Below, piece by piece: positions 33,321 to 41,872 of a DNA stretch of 64,000 nt. Source of the stretch: Corynebacterium yonathiae (GTDB lineage Bacteria; Actinomycetota; Actinomycetes; Mycobacteriales; Mycobacteriaceae); assembly GCF_022288805.1 (NCBI RefSeq), contig NZ_JAKOPM010000011.1, positions 1 to 64,000 on the forward strand. Direction: 5' to 3'. Within the stretch, counting starts at the first letter, position 1, and the number at the start of each line of letters is the position of its first letter. The position numbers and the translations under genes are program-made. A model generated the notes under the pieces. The model worked only from the letters and a program-made list of their open reading frames with translations. It had not been told where the DNA came from and did not search any database.

Positions 33321-33986
33321 TTAGTTGGCGGCTCCAAAACCCTCGACAGGGCCGTTGAGATCCTGGCGCTCCCAGGCTTCCTCATTGTCTTCCAGCTTGC
33401 GCACCACGCGGCCGGGGGAACCCAGGACCAGCGAATTATCCGGGATATCGGTGGTAATAAGCGTGCCTGCGCCTATAACGCAGTTCTTTCCAATCGTGAT
33501 GCCCGGCAGCACGGTGACATTAGCACCGAGCCACGTATTATCACCGATAGTGATGGGCTTGGCTATCTCCCAGCCGCCGGCGCGCATCTCATGATCGTTT
33601 ACCGGATGCCCCATCGTAATCAGGGAGCAATTGGGGCCGACCATGACGCCATTGCCGAGCGTGACCGCGGCCTGGGCCAAAATGGTAGCGCCAAAATTAA
33701 TGAAGACGCGCTCGCCGCATACGAGGTTGCAGCCGTACTCAAGGTTGAGCGGCACGTGCAGGCCCGGCACCGAAGATTCTTCCGGCAGTATCTCGCGCAG
33801 GATGCCTTCGGCACGCTCTTGGTCCGTATTCTGTAGTTCGTTGAGCTGCTTAACCAATCGAAAAGTGCGCTGGTGCTCTTCCTTCGCCTCCGGCATGCTC
33901 GGCAGAAACCACTCCCCACCAGTCATCCGCTCCCATGAGCCGTAGCGTTCCAAGTTCTGCCGCTCCTGTGCATCCATGGGTGTCAT
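33321..33986 (-). CDS. Maltose/galactoside O-acetyltransferase-like protein
   Basis: This 221-residue enzyme begins with the Mac domain (YGSWERMTGGEWFLPSMPEAKEE in part) and continues as a left-handed beta helix of hexapeptide repeats. The catalytic region is MGHPVNDHEMRAGG, including the acetyl-transfer His, and the repeats continue with IGDNTWLGANVTVLPGITIG. It would acetylate a sugar hydroxyl with acetyl-CoA; the true substrate is often unknown. ATG at 33977 is an alternative start. It is joined directly to hrpB. Confidence 0.88.
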   Translation of the reverse strand: MTPMDAQERQNLERYGSWERMTGGEWFLPSMPEAKEEHQRTFRLVKQLNELQNTDQERAEGILREILPEESSVPGLHVPLNLEYGCNLVCGERVFINFGATILAQAAVTLGNGVMVGPNCSLITMGHPVNDHEMRAGGWEIAKPITIGDNTWLGANVTVLPGITIGKNCVIGAGTLITTDIPDNSLVLGSPGRVVRKLEDNEEAWERQDLNGPVEGFGAAN

Positions 33987-34156
33987 TGTAGAGGGTGAGT
34001 GGTGCTTAATAAGTATCTGCGAAAATCCCTTAGATTCCGGTAAAACACAAACTCACATGCCGCTTTTGTTGGCTCGATAAAATTTGTAGACGATATTGCC
34101 AAAGCGGTTTCTAATTCTCAGAGTTAAGGTTGAGTGTAAGTAGAAGGCCAAGCACA
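33987..34156. other. AT-richer intergenic region at the islet edge
   Basis: This region marks a shift to lower G+C. A short open stretch ending in a TAA, KFVDDIAKAVSNSQS, can be read on the plus strand at about 34080-34130 and may be the 3' remnant of a lost gene. Nothing else was recognised except the ribosome site GAAGG before the next gene. Confidence 0.3.
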
Positions 34157-34486
34157 ATGAGTGAGCATATGGAAACAGATTCAAGAAAAATCGTCGATAA
34201 TATTTTGAGCGATATGGCGGAACTCAATGACTGGATCTGTATTGCTGATGCAACTGGGGCGAATGGGAAAAACTCGTTTTATGCTACGTATGACGATGTC
34301 GTTACCATCCTTAGCGCAGTCAAAAACTCCTCAGCAGTGACGCTTGGAAAGCTCGGCGCAGGATTTCAAGACCTTCCGGATAGTTGGTCTCCTAGGGAAA
34401 TAGCGAGCGAAGTGTTTTCCTCCCCGGATCCTAACGGTGAGATGATGAACTTCTGGATAAGGGAATTGGAAGACCCCCAGCGCTAG
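34157..34486 (+). CDS. Unknown acidic protein with in-frame continuation after the stop
   Basis: The 109-residue product (MSEHMETDSRKIVDN...) is acidic and probably cytoplasmic; no family was recognised. After its TAG stop (34484-34486) the same frame remains open for 35 more codons to TGA at 34592-34594. These read LPQSSHRKYDVIDEVN and end YFTFRSGWTTAV, which looks like coding sequence. The gene may therefore be cut short by a nonsense change, or the TAG may be read through. Start chosen at 34157 with GAAGG upstream. The region is AT-richer than its surroundings. Confidence 0.5.
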   Translation: MSEHMETDSRKIVDNILSDMAELNDWICIADATGANGKNSFYATYDDVVTILSAVKNSSAVTLGKLGAGFQDLPDSWSPREIASEVFSSPDPNGEMMNFWIRELEDPQR

Positions 34487-34580
34487 CTGCCGCAATCTTC
34501 ACACCGCAAGTATGACGTTATCGATGAGGTGAATTCTGCACCTGGGGAGGAGGGCTATTTCACCTTTCGGTCTGGATGGA

Positions 34581-35291
34581 CTACCGCAGTTTGAACTCTA
34601 CGACGTCTACTTCGTCATCGTCACCTAAACCGGGATAGTGAGCATCTAGCGCTTTCTGAAGCTCGGTGAGAGAGCCAAAACCGTCATTTCGGGCTTGCTT
34701 TTCCGACAATTCACTTCGCCGGGTGGAGGTAACGGCTGTGACCTGTGCAGGAATGGTGACGATCTCTCCAGATTCTTTCTCGAAGACAATGTGGGCATCT
34801 CCTTTATGGAAAGGATCATCTACCCGGATGGTTTGTTGCTTTTCTCCGCTACGAATTGATTCCTCGTAGCCTTCCCACATGTAGATGCGCTGCTCTTGTT
34901 CCATATCTCGCCAGTTGAATGCGAATGGCAAGAGTTCTTCTACGGTAGGTGCTTCAAGTCCATTGCTTCCGCGCACGATGCACCGAATGGACGGATCAAC
35001 ATCAAAAAGCACCTGGCGGCATTTACCGCAGGGAGGAATAACTTGACCAGTAGGTCCGTATACGGCGACTACTGCTTGGATTGGGTCCTCTGGATAACTA
35101 GAAGCATGGTTAGCTAAAGCCGAGACTTCCCCACAAGGACCACCGAGGAAGTGGTGCGCGTTCAAACCGAGTACGTGTTTTCCTGATTTGGTAAGGAGTG
35201 CTGCGGCTACAGTGTGATCTCCTCCGTCCTGAAAGCGCCGTGCGTGAGTAGTTGCTTTGGCTAGCAAATTTCGAAGTTCGTTAGTAATCAC
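34581..35291 (-). CDS. Blasticidin-S-deaminase-like cytidine deaminase fused to an ASCH domain
   Basis: This 236-residue protein joins two enzymes. Residues 1-130 are a cytidine-deaminase-fold domain very like blasticidin-S deaminase: HHFLGGPCGEVSAL (Cys53 zinc ligand, catalytic Glu55) and IPPCGKCRQVLFDVDP (Cys88, Cys91). Residues about 135-236 are an ASCH domain resembling E. coli YqfB, an N4-acetylcytidine amidohydrolase. Its key Lys and Thr are conserved in SGEKQQTIR (Lys151, Thr154), with Asp203 where YqfB has a catalytic Glu. The pair could turn N4-acetylcytidine into cytidine and then uridine. It lies in an AT-richer accessory islet. The individual domains are confident; the pathway is inferred. 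Confidence 0.82.
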   Translation of the reverse strand: MITNELRNLLAKATTHARRFQDGGDHTVAAALLTKSGKHVLGLNAHHFLGGPCGEVSALANHASSYPEDPIQAVVAVYGPTGQVIPPCGKCRQVLFDVDPSIRCIVRGSNGLEAPTVEELLPFAFNWRDMEQEQRIYMWEGYEESIRSGEKQQTIRVDDPFHKGDAHIVFEKESGEIVTIPAQVTAVTSTRRSELSEKQARNDGFGSLTELQKALDAHYPGLGDDDEVDVVEFKLR

Positions 35292-35631
35292 TCTTTAAGC
35301 GTAATAATTGCCAACGCGCTTTATCTATGTGAAGACAGAGATCGGGAACATCGGGGTTTCTTGGATGCATAAAAAATTGCTGGGCTTAACAGACGTCCTC
35401 ATGAATGCTATGACTACCGCTTTTGTGGGAGCGCGCGTGTGGGCAGATAATGCAGGACGGCAGTCGGAATAAGCGATGTGCCGCAGCAATGACAGAAGCA
35501 GTCCTCTTTCTTTGCGCTTTAACAGGTGGGTGGATCCGCCGAAAACCGCGTTAGTGCGTAAGTTGAGCGTTTACCACCCTTCTGCGTACTGGGTGTGCAG
35601 ATTGTGATCGATTTGCTTGTGTACACACAAA
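35292..35631. other. Gene-poor spacer in the accessory islet
   Basis: The 340-bp stretch between the deaminase-ASCH and MepB genes shows no convincing gene, strong hairpin or repeat. It should contain the promoter of the deaminase gene at its left end. The lack of genes fits the patchwork nature of the islet. Confidence 0.4.
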
Positions 35632-36063
35632 TCAAAATTCTGTAAACGATGCCTGTTGCTGCTTTTGAGTCTTTAAAGCGTTGGAGTTCAGCCCCTCACT
35701 CCATGGCGGATACACTCTAAATCCTCTCTTTCCTGGGGTTGCTCCGGAGGTAATACCGAGACGTTGTAAATCTTGATTGCTAAATTGAAACACACCTCGG
35801 TGATCTCCTTGAATCACAAAGACTAGGAGACCGTCGCCGCAGGAAGAATCTTCAAAAGGCACGGATTCCCCTTCATGGTTGCGTTGCCAGAATGCTACGA
35901 AGGCTCCCGGCTTAGAAGGCGTGGTGCGTGCTGTGCGAACATGCCAGGTTTTAGCTCCCAACTCGGCTATTCCCGATTCATAATTCGCATTATCACTTGT
36001 TCCGTTGATGGTGCCCTCTAAATTAAAGGACGCCATGAATCGGTAAAAGGATTCAAATTTCAT
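35632..36063 (-). CDS. MepB-family protein
   Basis: The 143-residue protein matches the MepB family, named after the third gene of the staphylococcal mepRAB operon. Landmarks are FVAFWQRN, GVFQFSNQDLQRLGI, GKRGFRVYPPWSEG and a C-terminal Lys/Gln-rich KTQKQQQ. The biochemical role of MepB is unknown. Here it stands without mepA or mepR, beside the deaminase-ASCH gene. It is AT-richer than the neighbouring chromosome and was probably acquired. Confidence 0.78.
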   Translation of the reverse strand: MKFESFYRFMASFNLEGTINGTSDNANYESGIAELGAKTWHVRTARTTPSKPGAFVAFWQRNHEGESVPFEDSSCGDGLLVFVIQGDHRGVFQFSNQDLQRLGITSGATPGKRGFRVYPPWSEGLNSNALKTQKQQQASFTEF

Positions 36064-36251
36064 TTTCTACGTGATGTATACAGCTACTTTCGTCCAAATT
36101 TCAAGCTTAAGGAAAGCGGCGGAGGGCAACAAATTCCCCACGTTGTTTGAAGTGCCCAGGGTTGGGGCCGATTGGTCTTAAACGCATTCTGGGCCTTGTC
36201 GAAGGAAAGTTCTGGATCGATCTATTGGGACGTTGGGTTTAGGGTGAGGTC

Positions 36252-36941
36252 ATGCTTTTTGATTCCCTGCCGCGACCGAGCGTGCGTGTGGCTCCGGGGG
36301 TGGGTCATGTGCCGGAGTGGGTGGGCGTCGATAAGCAGAAGGCCTTGGTAGAAGAGATGCGTGGCATTGCGCGCGAGTATGCGAATACGCCGATGGCGAT
36401 GGTGCGCCCCCGGCTGAAATCCGGCGGGCAAATGAGCGTATTTCAGCTGCATTTGGGCAGGTATTGGCATTATCCCAGCTATCGGTATGTGGACAATATG
36501 GACGGTACACGGGTTCCGCCGGTGCCGGAGAGCCTGCGGCGGATTGCTCCGGGGGCACTGCGCGCCGCAGCCGAGGTGGCACCTGAGCTAGAGCCGTGGG
36601 TGGAGAACTTCGTGCCGGAGATGGCGCTAGTTAATTACTATCCGCCGGGCTCGGCCATGGGCATGCACGTGGATGATTCGGAGGAGTCACCTGCCCCGGT
36701 GATTTCGCTATCCATTGGGGATGAGGCTCTTTTCCGCATGGGCCATACCGAATCGCGCACGCGGCCGTGGGATGATATCACGCTGTGCTCTGGGGATTTG
36801 GTGGTCTTTGGTGGGCCAAAGCGTTTTGCCTACCACGGGGTAGTGCGCGTTAACGACGGTACGTTGCCGGAGGGGTGCGGGTTGAGTGAGGGACGTATCA
36901 ACATCACCATCAGACAAGTATCTGCGCGGGCGGTAAGCTAG
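36252..36941 (+). CDS. AlkB-type 2-oxoglutarate/Fe(II) dioxygenase
   Basis: This 229-residue enzyme should remove methyl lesions from DNA or RNA bases by oxidation. Iron ligands are His139 and Asp141 (MHVDDSEE) and His195 (FAYHGV). 2-oxoglutarate is held by Arg215 and Arg221 in GRINITIRQ, and the substrate-side NYYPPGSAMGMH is present. The length is close to E. coli AlkB (216). No ada gene is adjacent. GTGAGGT precedes the ATG. It marks the return to typical G+C after the islet. Confidence 0.9.
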   Translation: MLFDSLPRPSVRVAPGVGHVPEWVGVDKQKALVEEMRGIAREYANTPMAMVRPRLKSGGQMSVFQLHLGRYWHYPSYRYVDNMDGTRVPPVPESLRRIAPGALRAAAEVAPELEPWVENFVPEMALVNYYPPGSAMGMHVDDSEESPAPVISLSIGDEALFRMGHTESRTRPWDDITLCSGDLVVFGGPKRFAYHGVVRVNDGTLPEGCGLSEGRINITIRQVSARAVS

Positions 36942-36979
36942 GGACGTTACATAAAGCTTGAAGGAAAGAAGGTTCTCTT

Positions 36980-37525
36980 ATGTCTCGTATCGGCATCATC
37001 ATCGGCACTACCCGCGATAACTCGGCCGGCAAGGTCGTGGGTGAGTGGCTTTATGATCTTGCCCAGGGGCGCCAGGATGGGGTGGAGTACACCTTGCTGG
37101 ACCTCAAGGAGTTTGATGTTCCGCTGCTGACCACTGACGTCATTCCTGCCACCGCCAATAAGCAGTATGCGGATGAAAAGGTGCAGGCTTGGTCTGATGC
37201 AGTGGATGCCTGCGATGGCTTCGTATTTGTTACCCCGGAGTACAACCGCTCGGTGCCGGGTCCGTTCAAGAATGCCTTCGACTGCTTGGCCGGGGAGTGG
37301 ACCGGCAAGCCAGTCGCGTTCGCCGGTTACGGTCCAGCGGGCGCAATCCGCGGCGTGGAAGCATGGCGCACCATCGTGGTCAACTTCTCCATGCCGCAGC
37401 TGCGCAATCAGCTCGACTTCGGTTTCTTTACTGACTGGACCGAAGGCGAATTCCGCCCCGTGGATGCCAAGGTAGAACGCACCAATTCCTTGCTGGCCGA
37501 GCTGGAAGATGCCGTTACTGCCTAG
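36980..37525 (+). CDS. NADPH-dependent FMN reductase family protein
   Basis: This 181-residue flavodoxin-like protein has the FMN phosphate loop GIIIGTTRDNSAGK and the flavin-contact segment VTPEYNRSVPGPFKNAFDCL. It probably acts as a quinone or azo-type reductase using NAD(P)H. It starts 38 bp after the dioxygenase gene with AAGAAGG as ribosome site, so the two may be co-transcribed. It is followed by two inverted repeats, of which the second is a bidirectional terminator. Confidence 0.88.
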   Translation: MSRIGIIIGTTRDNSAGKVVGEWLYDLAQGRQDGVEYTLLDLKEFDVPLLTTDVIPATANKQYADEKVQAWSDAVDACDGFVFVTPEYNRSVPGPFKNAFDCLAGEWTGKPVAFAGYGPAGAIRGVEAWRTIVVNFSMPQLRNQLDFGFFTDWTEGEFRPVDAKVERTNSLLAELEDAVTA

Positions 37526-37537
37526 TCAGTTCGCACT

Positions 37538-37599
37538 GCGGCCACGTTCTGGCCCCGCAATAGGTGAACGAGACCGATAACGTGGCCGCACGTTGGTCT
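37538..37599. repeat. Nested inverted repeats after the FMN reductase gene
   Basis: GCGGCCACGTT (37538-37548) is the exact inverse of AACGTGGCCGC (37579-37589). A second pair, GAGACC (about 37570) and GGTCTC (37594-37599), overlaps it, so the two cannot form fully at once. This may be a terminator with an alternative fold or an unrecognised small transcript; I cannot decide which. Confidence 0.35.
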
Positions 37600-37610
37600 C
37601 TTACAACAAT

Positions 37611-37646
37611 TCAGCCCCCGCGCTCTTTCCGAGCAGCGGGGGCTGA
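37611..37646. terminator. Bidirectional terminator between the reductase gene and betB
   Basis: TCAGCCCCCGC (37611-37621) pairs with GCGGGGGCTGA (37636-37646), extended inside by a GCTC/GAGC match. On the minus strand it is followed by T-rich sequence. It separates the convergent FMN reductase gene and the betT-betB operon. Confidence 0.8.
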
Positions 37647-37666
37647 CTATTAGGTGGCCGGCTTAG

Positions 37667-39244
37667 TTACTGCAGGCCAAATTGATCCCAAGCGGCAGGG
37701 GAGAGGTTCTGGTACACGTGTTTGTGCTCCTGGTACTCGGCCAAGCCGGTGGGGCCAAGCTCGCGGCCGTTGCCGGACTGCTTGAAGCCGCCCCACTCTG
37801 CCTGCGGCAGGTACGGGTGGAAGTCGTTGATCCAGATGGTGCCGTGGCGCAGGGCGCGGGCTACGCGCTCGGCGCGGCCGGCGTCGGAAGTGTAGACAGC
37901 GCCTGCCAAGCCGTACTCGGTGTCATTCGCGATGGCGATGGCCTCCTCCTCGGTGGTGAAGGTCTCGATGGTCACGGTCGGGCCGAAGGCCTCGTCGTGG
38001 ACGCAGTCCATCTTGCGGGTAGCTCCGTCAATGATGGTCGGCAGGTAGTAGACACCAGCGCCCAAGTCGGTGTTGCCGGTGCCGTGCTGGCCATTGGTGT
38101 CCTCGCTGGTGGCGGCGCGGCCACCGGTGAGGATCTTGGCGCCCTGCTCGCGAGCCTTGTCCACGTAGGCAGCAACCTTCTCGCGGTGCTCGGCGGAGAT
38201 GAGCGGGCCGGTCTCGGCCTTGTCATCGGTCGGGCCGCCGATCTTGATCTTATTGGCGCGCTCTACTAAGGCGTCGACGAACTTATCGTGCAGGGACTCT
38301 TCTACGACGATGCGGGAGCCTGCGGAGCAGACCTGGCCGGAGTGGAAGAAGGCGCCATTGAGGGCGTTGTCCACGGCGACGTCGAAATCAGCATCGGCGA
38401 AGATGACGTTCGGGTTCTTGCCGCCGAGCTCGAGCGCGGTGCGCTTGACGGTCTCCGCCGCATTCTTGGCGATGATCTTGCCGGTGACCAGGCCACCGGT
38501 GAAGGAAACCATGTCTACATCAGGGTGCTGGGAGAGCGGGTTACCGCAGTTAGCGCCGGCGCCGGTAATGAGGTTGCCTACGCCGTCCGGCAGACCGCAC
38601 TCCTTGAGGGCGGCCATGAGCAGCATCGCGGTGTGCGGGGTGAGCTCTGCCTGCTTGAGGACGAAGGTATTGCCGGCAGCCAGGGCCGGACCGACCTTCC
38701 AGGAGACCTGCAGCAGCGGGTAGTTCCATGGCGTAATCAGGCCGCAGACACCGACGGGCTCGGCGTCGATGCGGGAGCGCAGGTTGGGATCCTGCGGGTC
38801 GACTACGCGGCCGGCCTGGTGCTGGGCCAGGGTGCCGAAGTACTCGAAGGCGTTGGCAATGTCATCCATATCACCCAAGGACTCCTCGTAGCGCTTGCCG
38901 GTATCAGCGGACTCGGCCTGAGCGAAAAGCTCCTTGTGCTCACGGATGAAATCGGCAACGCGGATGACGAGCTTGCCGCGCTCGGCGGACGGGGTATTGG
39001 CCCACTCGCCGTTATCGAAGGTTTCCCGGGCAACCTTGATGGCGCGCTCGGTGTCCTCGTCGGATGCCTCGGAAACTAAACCGACGGTGGAACCATCGGC
39101 CGGGCAGATGATGGTGCGGGTCTCGCCGCTCTGGGCGGCTTCCCACTTACCGTTGATGAACAGGGACTTCGGGGCGCCATCAGCATGCACGCCCTTCAGC
39201 AAATCGGTCTGGGTGGGGTCGAACAAAGTGTTCTGGGTGCTCAA
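37667..39244 (-). CDS. betB: Betaine aldehyde dehydrogenase
   Basis: This 525-residue NAD(P)-dependent aldehyde dehydrogenase has TPWNYPLLQVSWKVGPALAAGN for cofactor binding (read in parts), the general base in LELGGKNPN and the catalytic Cys in FHSGQVCSAGSR. It would oxidise betaine aldehyde to glycine betaine, the second step after BetA. The start is a TTG codon (MSTQNTLFDPTQ) with AAAGG upstream; I found no better start. It follows betT after 45 bp in one operon and ends at a bidirectional terminator. Confidence 0.88.
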   Translation of the reverse strand: MSTQNTLFDPTQTDLLKGVHADGAPKSLFINGKWEAAQSGETRTIICPADGSTVGLVSEASDEDTERAIKVARETFDNGEWANTPSAERGKLVIRVADFIREHKELFAQAESADTGKRYEESLGDMDDIANAFEYFGTLAQHQAGRVVDPQDPNLRSRIDAEPVGVCGLITPWNYPLLQVSWKVGPALAAGNTFVLKQAELTPHTAMLLMAALKECGLPDGVGNLITGAGANCGNPLSQHPDVDMVSFTGGLVTGKIIAKNAAETVKRTALELGGKNPNVIFADADFDVAVDNALNGAFFHSGQVCSAGSRIVVEESLHDKFVDALVERANKIKIGGPTDDKAETGPLISAEHREKVAAYVDKAREQGAKILTGGRAATSEDTNGQHGTGNTDLGAGVYYLPTIIDGATRKMDCVHDEAFGPTVTIETFTTEEEAIAIANDTEYGLAGAVYTSDAGRAERVARALRHGTIWINDFHPYLPQAEWGGFKQSGNGRELGPTGLAEYQEHKHVYQNLSPAAWDQFGLQ

Positions 39245-39289
39245 GTGAAAAGCAACCTTTCTCTCATAGAGGTAGTTGTAAGGGCCAGC

Positions 39290-41539
39290 TTAGCTATCTT
39301 CGCGCCAGGTGCGCTCGGGCTCGGCGCCATCGGAGACATCGGAGTCGCCCGGCTGGGTCTGCTGCATGTAGAGGAAGGCCAAGTGACGCTCATAAAGATC
39401 CAGCACATTGTTAATGATCTGGTTCTCGGAATAGCCGTAGACGTCATAGCCCAGCGAACCGGTCATATCGTAGACCTCGAGGCGGTAGTACTCGTCGCCT
39501 TCGCCCGCGCTGAAGTCGGGGCGCTCGGCCGCTACCGGGAAGAGCTGGTAGCGGAACATGCGCTCATTGTGCAGCTTTACTTCTAGGTCGAGCTGGGGCA
39601 GTTCGACGTCGGGAAGCTCGCTGGTGAGCAAGATGGCGTCATAGCCACGGGTACGCATGTGGGTAGCAACCTGCTCCAAAGCGTAGGTGGCGGTATCGCG
39701 CAGGTAGGTATCCATCTCCTGCTTGGAGGGGTAGGTATTGGCGCGGTCGAGGCGGTTCTTCCACAGGTTGGAATCCGAAGGCTCGCGCTCAGTACGGGAA
39801 GAAATCACGCCGTGTATAGCGGTGGTGCGGGCCTCGCGCTGCACGTTTTCAAGGCGCAGGGACTTCCACAGGGAGAACATGATGAGGTAGACCACGAACG
39901 CGAAGGGCAGGCCCATCACGACGGTCGCGGACTGCACGGTGGCAATGCCGTCGATCTGCAGCAGCGCCAAGGTCAGCGCACCTACGGTCACGGACCAGAA
40001 GATGCGCAGCCAGCGCGCGCCATCCTGACGGTTATCGGTGATGCGGGAGGTGAAGTTGGACATCACCAGCGCGCCGGAGTCGGCTGAGGTGATATAGAGC
40101 AGCAAGCCAATAAAGGTGGTCAAGAAGATGACGATGCCAGAGCCTGGGAACTCGTGCAGCATGTCATAGAAGCCCTGTTCCGGCACGTTGATCGCGTTTT
40201 CGGCGAACTCGGGGTAGTCACCGGAGCGGACCATGTCCAGGGCGGTATTACCGAAGAAGGACATCCACATCAGGATGAACAGGAACGGGAAGGTCAGGGT
40301 GCCAAAGATGAACTGGCGCAGGGTGCGGCCGCGGGAGATGCGGGCCAGGAAGAGGCCGACGAAGGTAGCCCAGGCAATCCACCATGCCCAGAAGAAGAGG
40401 GTCCAGGACTGCATCCAGGTATCCACGTTGGCTTGGTCATCGGCAAAGGCGAAGGTTTCCATGGTCCAAGATGGGAACTTCGAGACATAGTCACCGATAT
40501 TGGTCACGATGGCATCGAAGAGGTAGGCGGTCTTGCCAAAGACCACGACGTAGATCATCAGTGCAATGGCCAGGTAGACGTTCAGCTCGGAGAGGAAGCG
40601 AATACCCTTATCCACGCCGGATACGGCCGAGAGGGTGGCAATAGTGATGGCGATGATGATGAGCGCGGCCTGCAGACCGAAGCCCTGCTCAATGCCGAAG
40701 ATGAGGTGGAAGCCATAGGACAGCTGCACCACACCGATACCCAGGGAGGCGGTCACACCGAAGACGGTGCCTAGCATGGCGGCGATGTCTACCGCGGAGC
40801 CGATAGGGCCGTGCACGCGCTTGCCGATGAGCGGGTAGAGCGCGGAGCGGATAGCTAGCGGCATATTGAGGCGGTAGGCAAAATAACCGAAGGCCATGCC
40901 CATCAGGGCGTAAAGAGCCCAGCCAGTCAGGCCATAGTGGAACATGGCGTAGACCACGGCTTCCTTGGCGGCTTCCATGGTCTCGCCGTCACCCACCGGT
41001 GGCTGCATGTACATGGTCACCGGCTCGGCCACGGCGAAGAACATGAGGTCCACGCCGATGCCGGCGGCAAAGAGCATGGACGCCCAGGAGAAGGTATTGA
41101 ATTTCGGCCGCGAGTGGTCCGGTCCGAGGCGGATATTGCCAGCATTGGAAAAGGCAATATAGAGCACGAAGACCACGGCGATGGTGGCGGTAAGGACATA
41201 GAACCAGCCGAGGTTGTGGCCGATCCAGCCGGTGACGCTAGCCAGGGTTTCCGCCGCGGAATCACGGCCGAGCCCGGCATAGAGCGCCATGGCGATAATG
41301 AGGACGCCGGAGATGATAAATACCGGCCAGTTTGTCTTGGGGGCAGGGACCTGATCCGCGCCTACGGCATCGCCGGTTTCAGCTTTGTAGCTGCCGACGA
41401 GGGCACGAACTTGGTAGCGCGGGCTGCGCTTCTTGGGCTCTCCAGATGGGGTTGCGAGAGAGGTGTTTTTACCCCCTTGTTGGGGGTCTTTACTTGAAGT
41501 GTGAGACTCCTCAGGATCGTGAGGGGCAAAGTTAGCCAT
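39290..41539 (-). CDS. betT: BCCT-family choline transporter
   Basis: This 749-residue transporter has 12 membrane helices and the BCCT signature MFHYGLTGWALYALMGMAFGYF, read in pieces. The Trp-rich substrate region is WTLFFWAWWIAWATFVGLFLARISRGRTLRQF. A long cytoplasmic C-terminal domain of about 170 residues is typical of BetT, where it senses osmotic strength. The N-terminal 60 residues are polar and poorly conserved. Neighbours betB and betA point to choline as substrate. Confidence 0.88.
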   Translation of the reverse strand: MANFAPHDPEESHTSSKDPQQGGKNTSLATPSGEPKKRSPRYQVRALVGSYKAETGDAVGADQVPAPKTNWPVFIISGVLIIAMALYAGLGRDSAAETLASVTGWIGHNLGWFYVLTATIAVVFVLYIAFSNAGNIRLGPDHSRPKFNTFSWASMLFAAGIGVDLMFFAVAEPVTMYMQPPVGDGETMEAAKEAVVYAMFHYGLTGWALYALMGMAFGYFAYRLNMPLAIRSALYPLIGKRVHGPIGSAVDIAAMLGTVFGVTASLGIGVVQLSYGFHLIFGIEQGFGLQAALIIIAITIATLSAVSGVDKGIRFLSELNVYLAIALMIYVVVFGKTAYLFDAIVTNIGDYVSKFPSWTMETFAFADDQANVDTWMQSWTLFFWAWWIAWATFVGLFLARISRGRTLRQFIFGTLTFPFLFILMWMSFFGNTALDMVRSGDYPEFAENAINVPEQGFYDMLHEFPGSGIVIFLTTFIGLLLYITSADSGALVMSNFTSRITDNRQDGARWLRIFWSVTVGALTLALLQIDGIATVQSATVVMGLPFAFVVYLIMFSLWKSLRLENVQREARTTAIHGVISSRTEREPSDSNLWKNRLDRANTYPSKQEMDTYLRDTATYALEQVATHMRTRGYDAILLTSELPDVELPQLDLEVKLHNERMFRYQLFPVAAERPDFSAGEGDEYYRLEVYDMTGSLGYDVYGYSENQIINNVLDLYERHLAFLYMQQTQPGDSDVSDGAEPERTWREDS

Positions 41540-41872
41540 CTACTTCTCCTATTGTTGGTTGTTTTGGGCCGAATCTTTCGCACGGGTGCCCCAAAATGCT
41601 CACAAGATCGCAGGGAGAGATAGGTGAGTGAAATGAATCATATTCGGGCGAACTATGCGCAAAGACTTCGGATTTCATCTCCAGAGACATCCATCCGGAC
41701 AAGGTAAATATACATTAAGATGGGCAAACTTCTAGAGGGATGTGTACTCTGGAGGTAGTGCCCGCACATAAGGCGATGTGAATAAATACAGACTTTTGTA
41801 TAAATTACAATATTTTCACTTCCGGTGGGGCGATCTTGACGTGTGAAATATTTCACAGAAAGAAGGGGATTT
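41540..41872. promoter_or_regulatory. Divergent betT/betA control region
   Basis: The 333-bp spacer is AT-rich around 41690-41815 (TATAAATTACAATATT lies near 41800) and should contain promoters for both directions. A 16-bp perfect palindrome, TGTGAAATATTTCACA, lies at 41842-41857, 15 bases before the betA ATG. It is a likely repressor site. No regulator gene such as betI is nearby. Confidence 0.55.
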
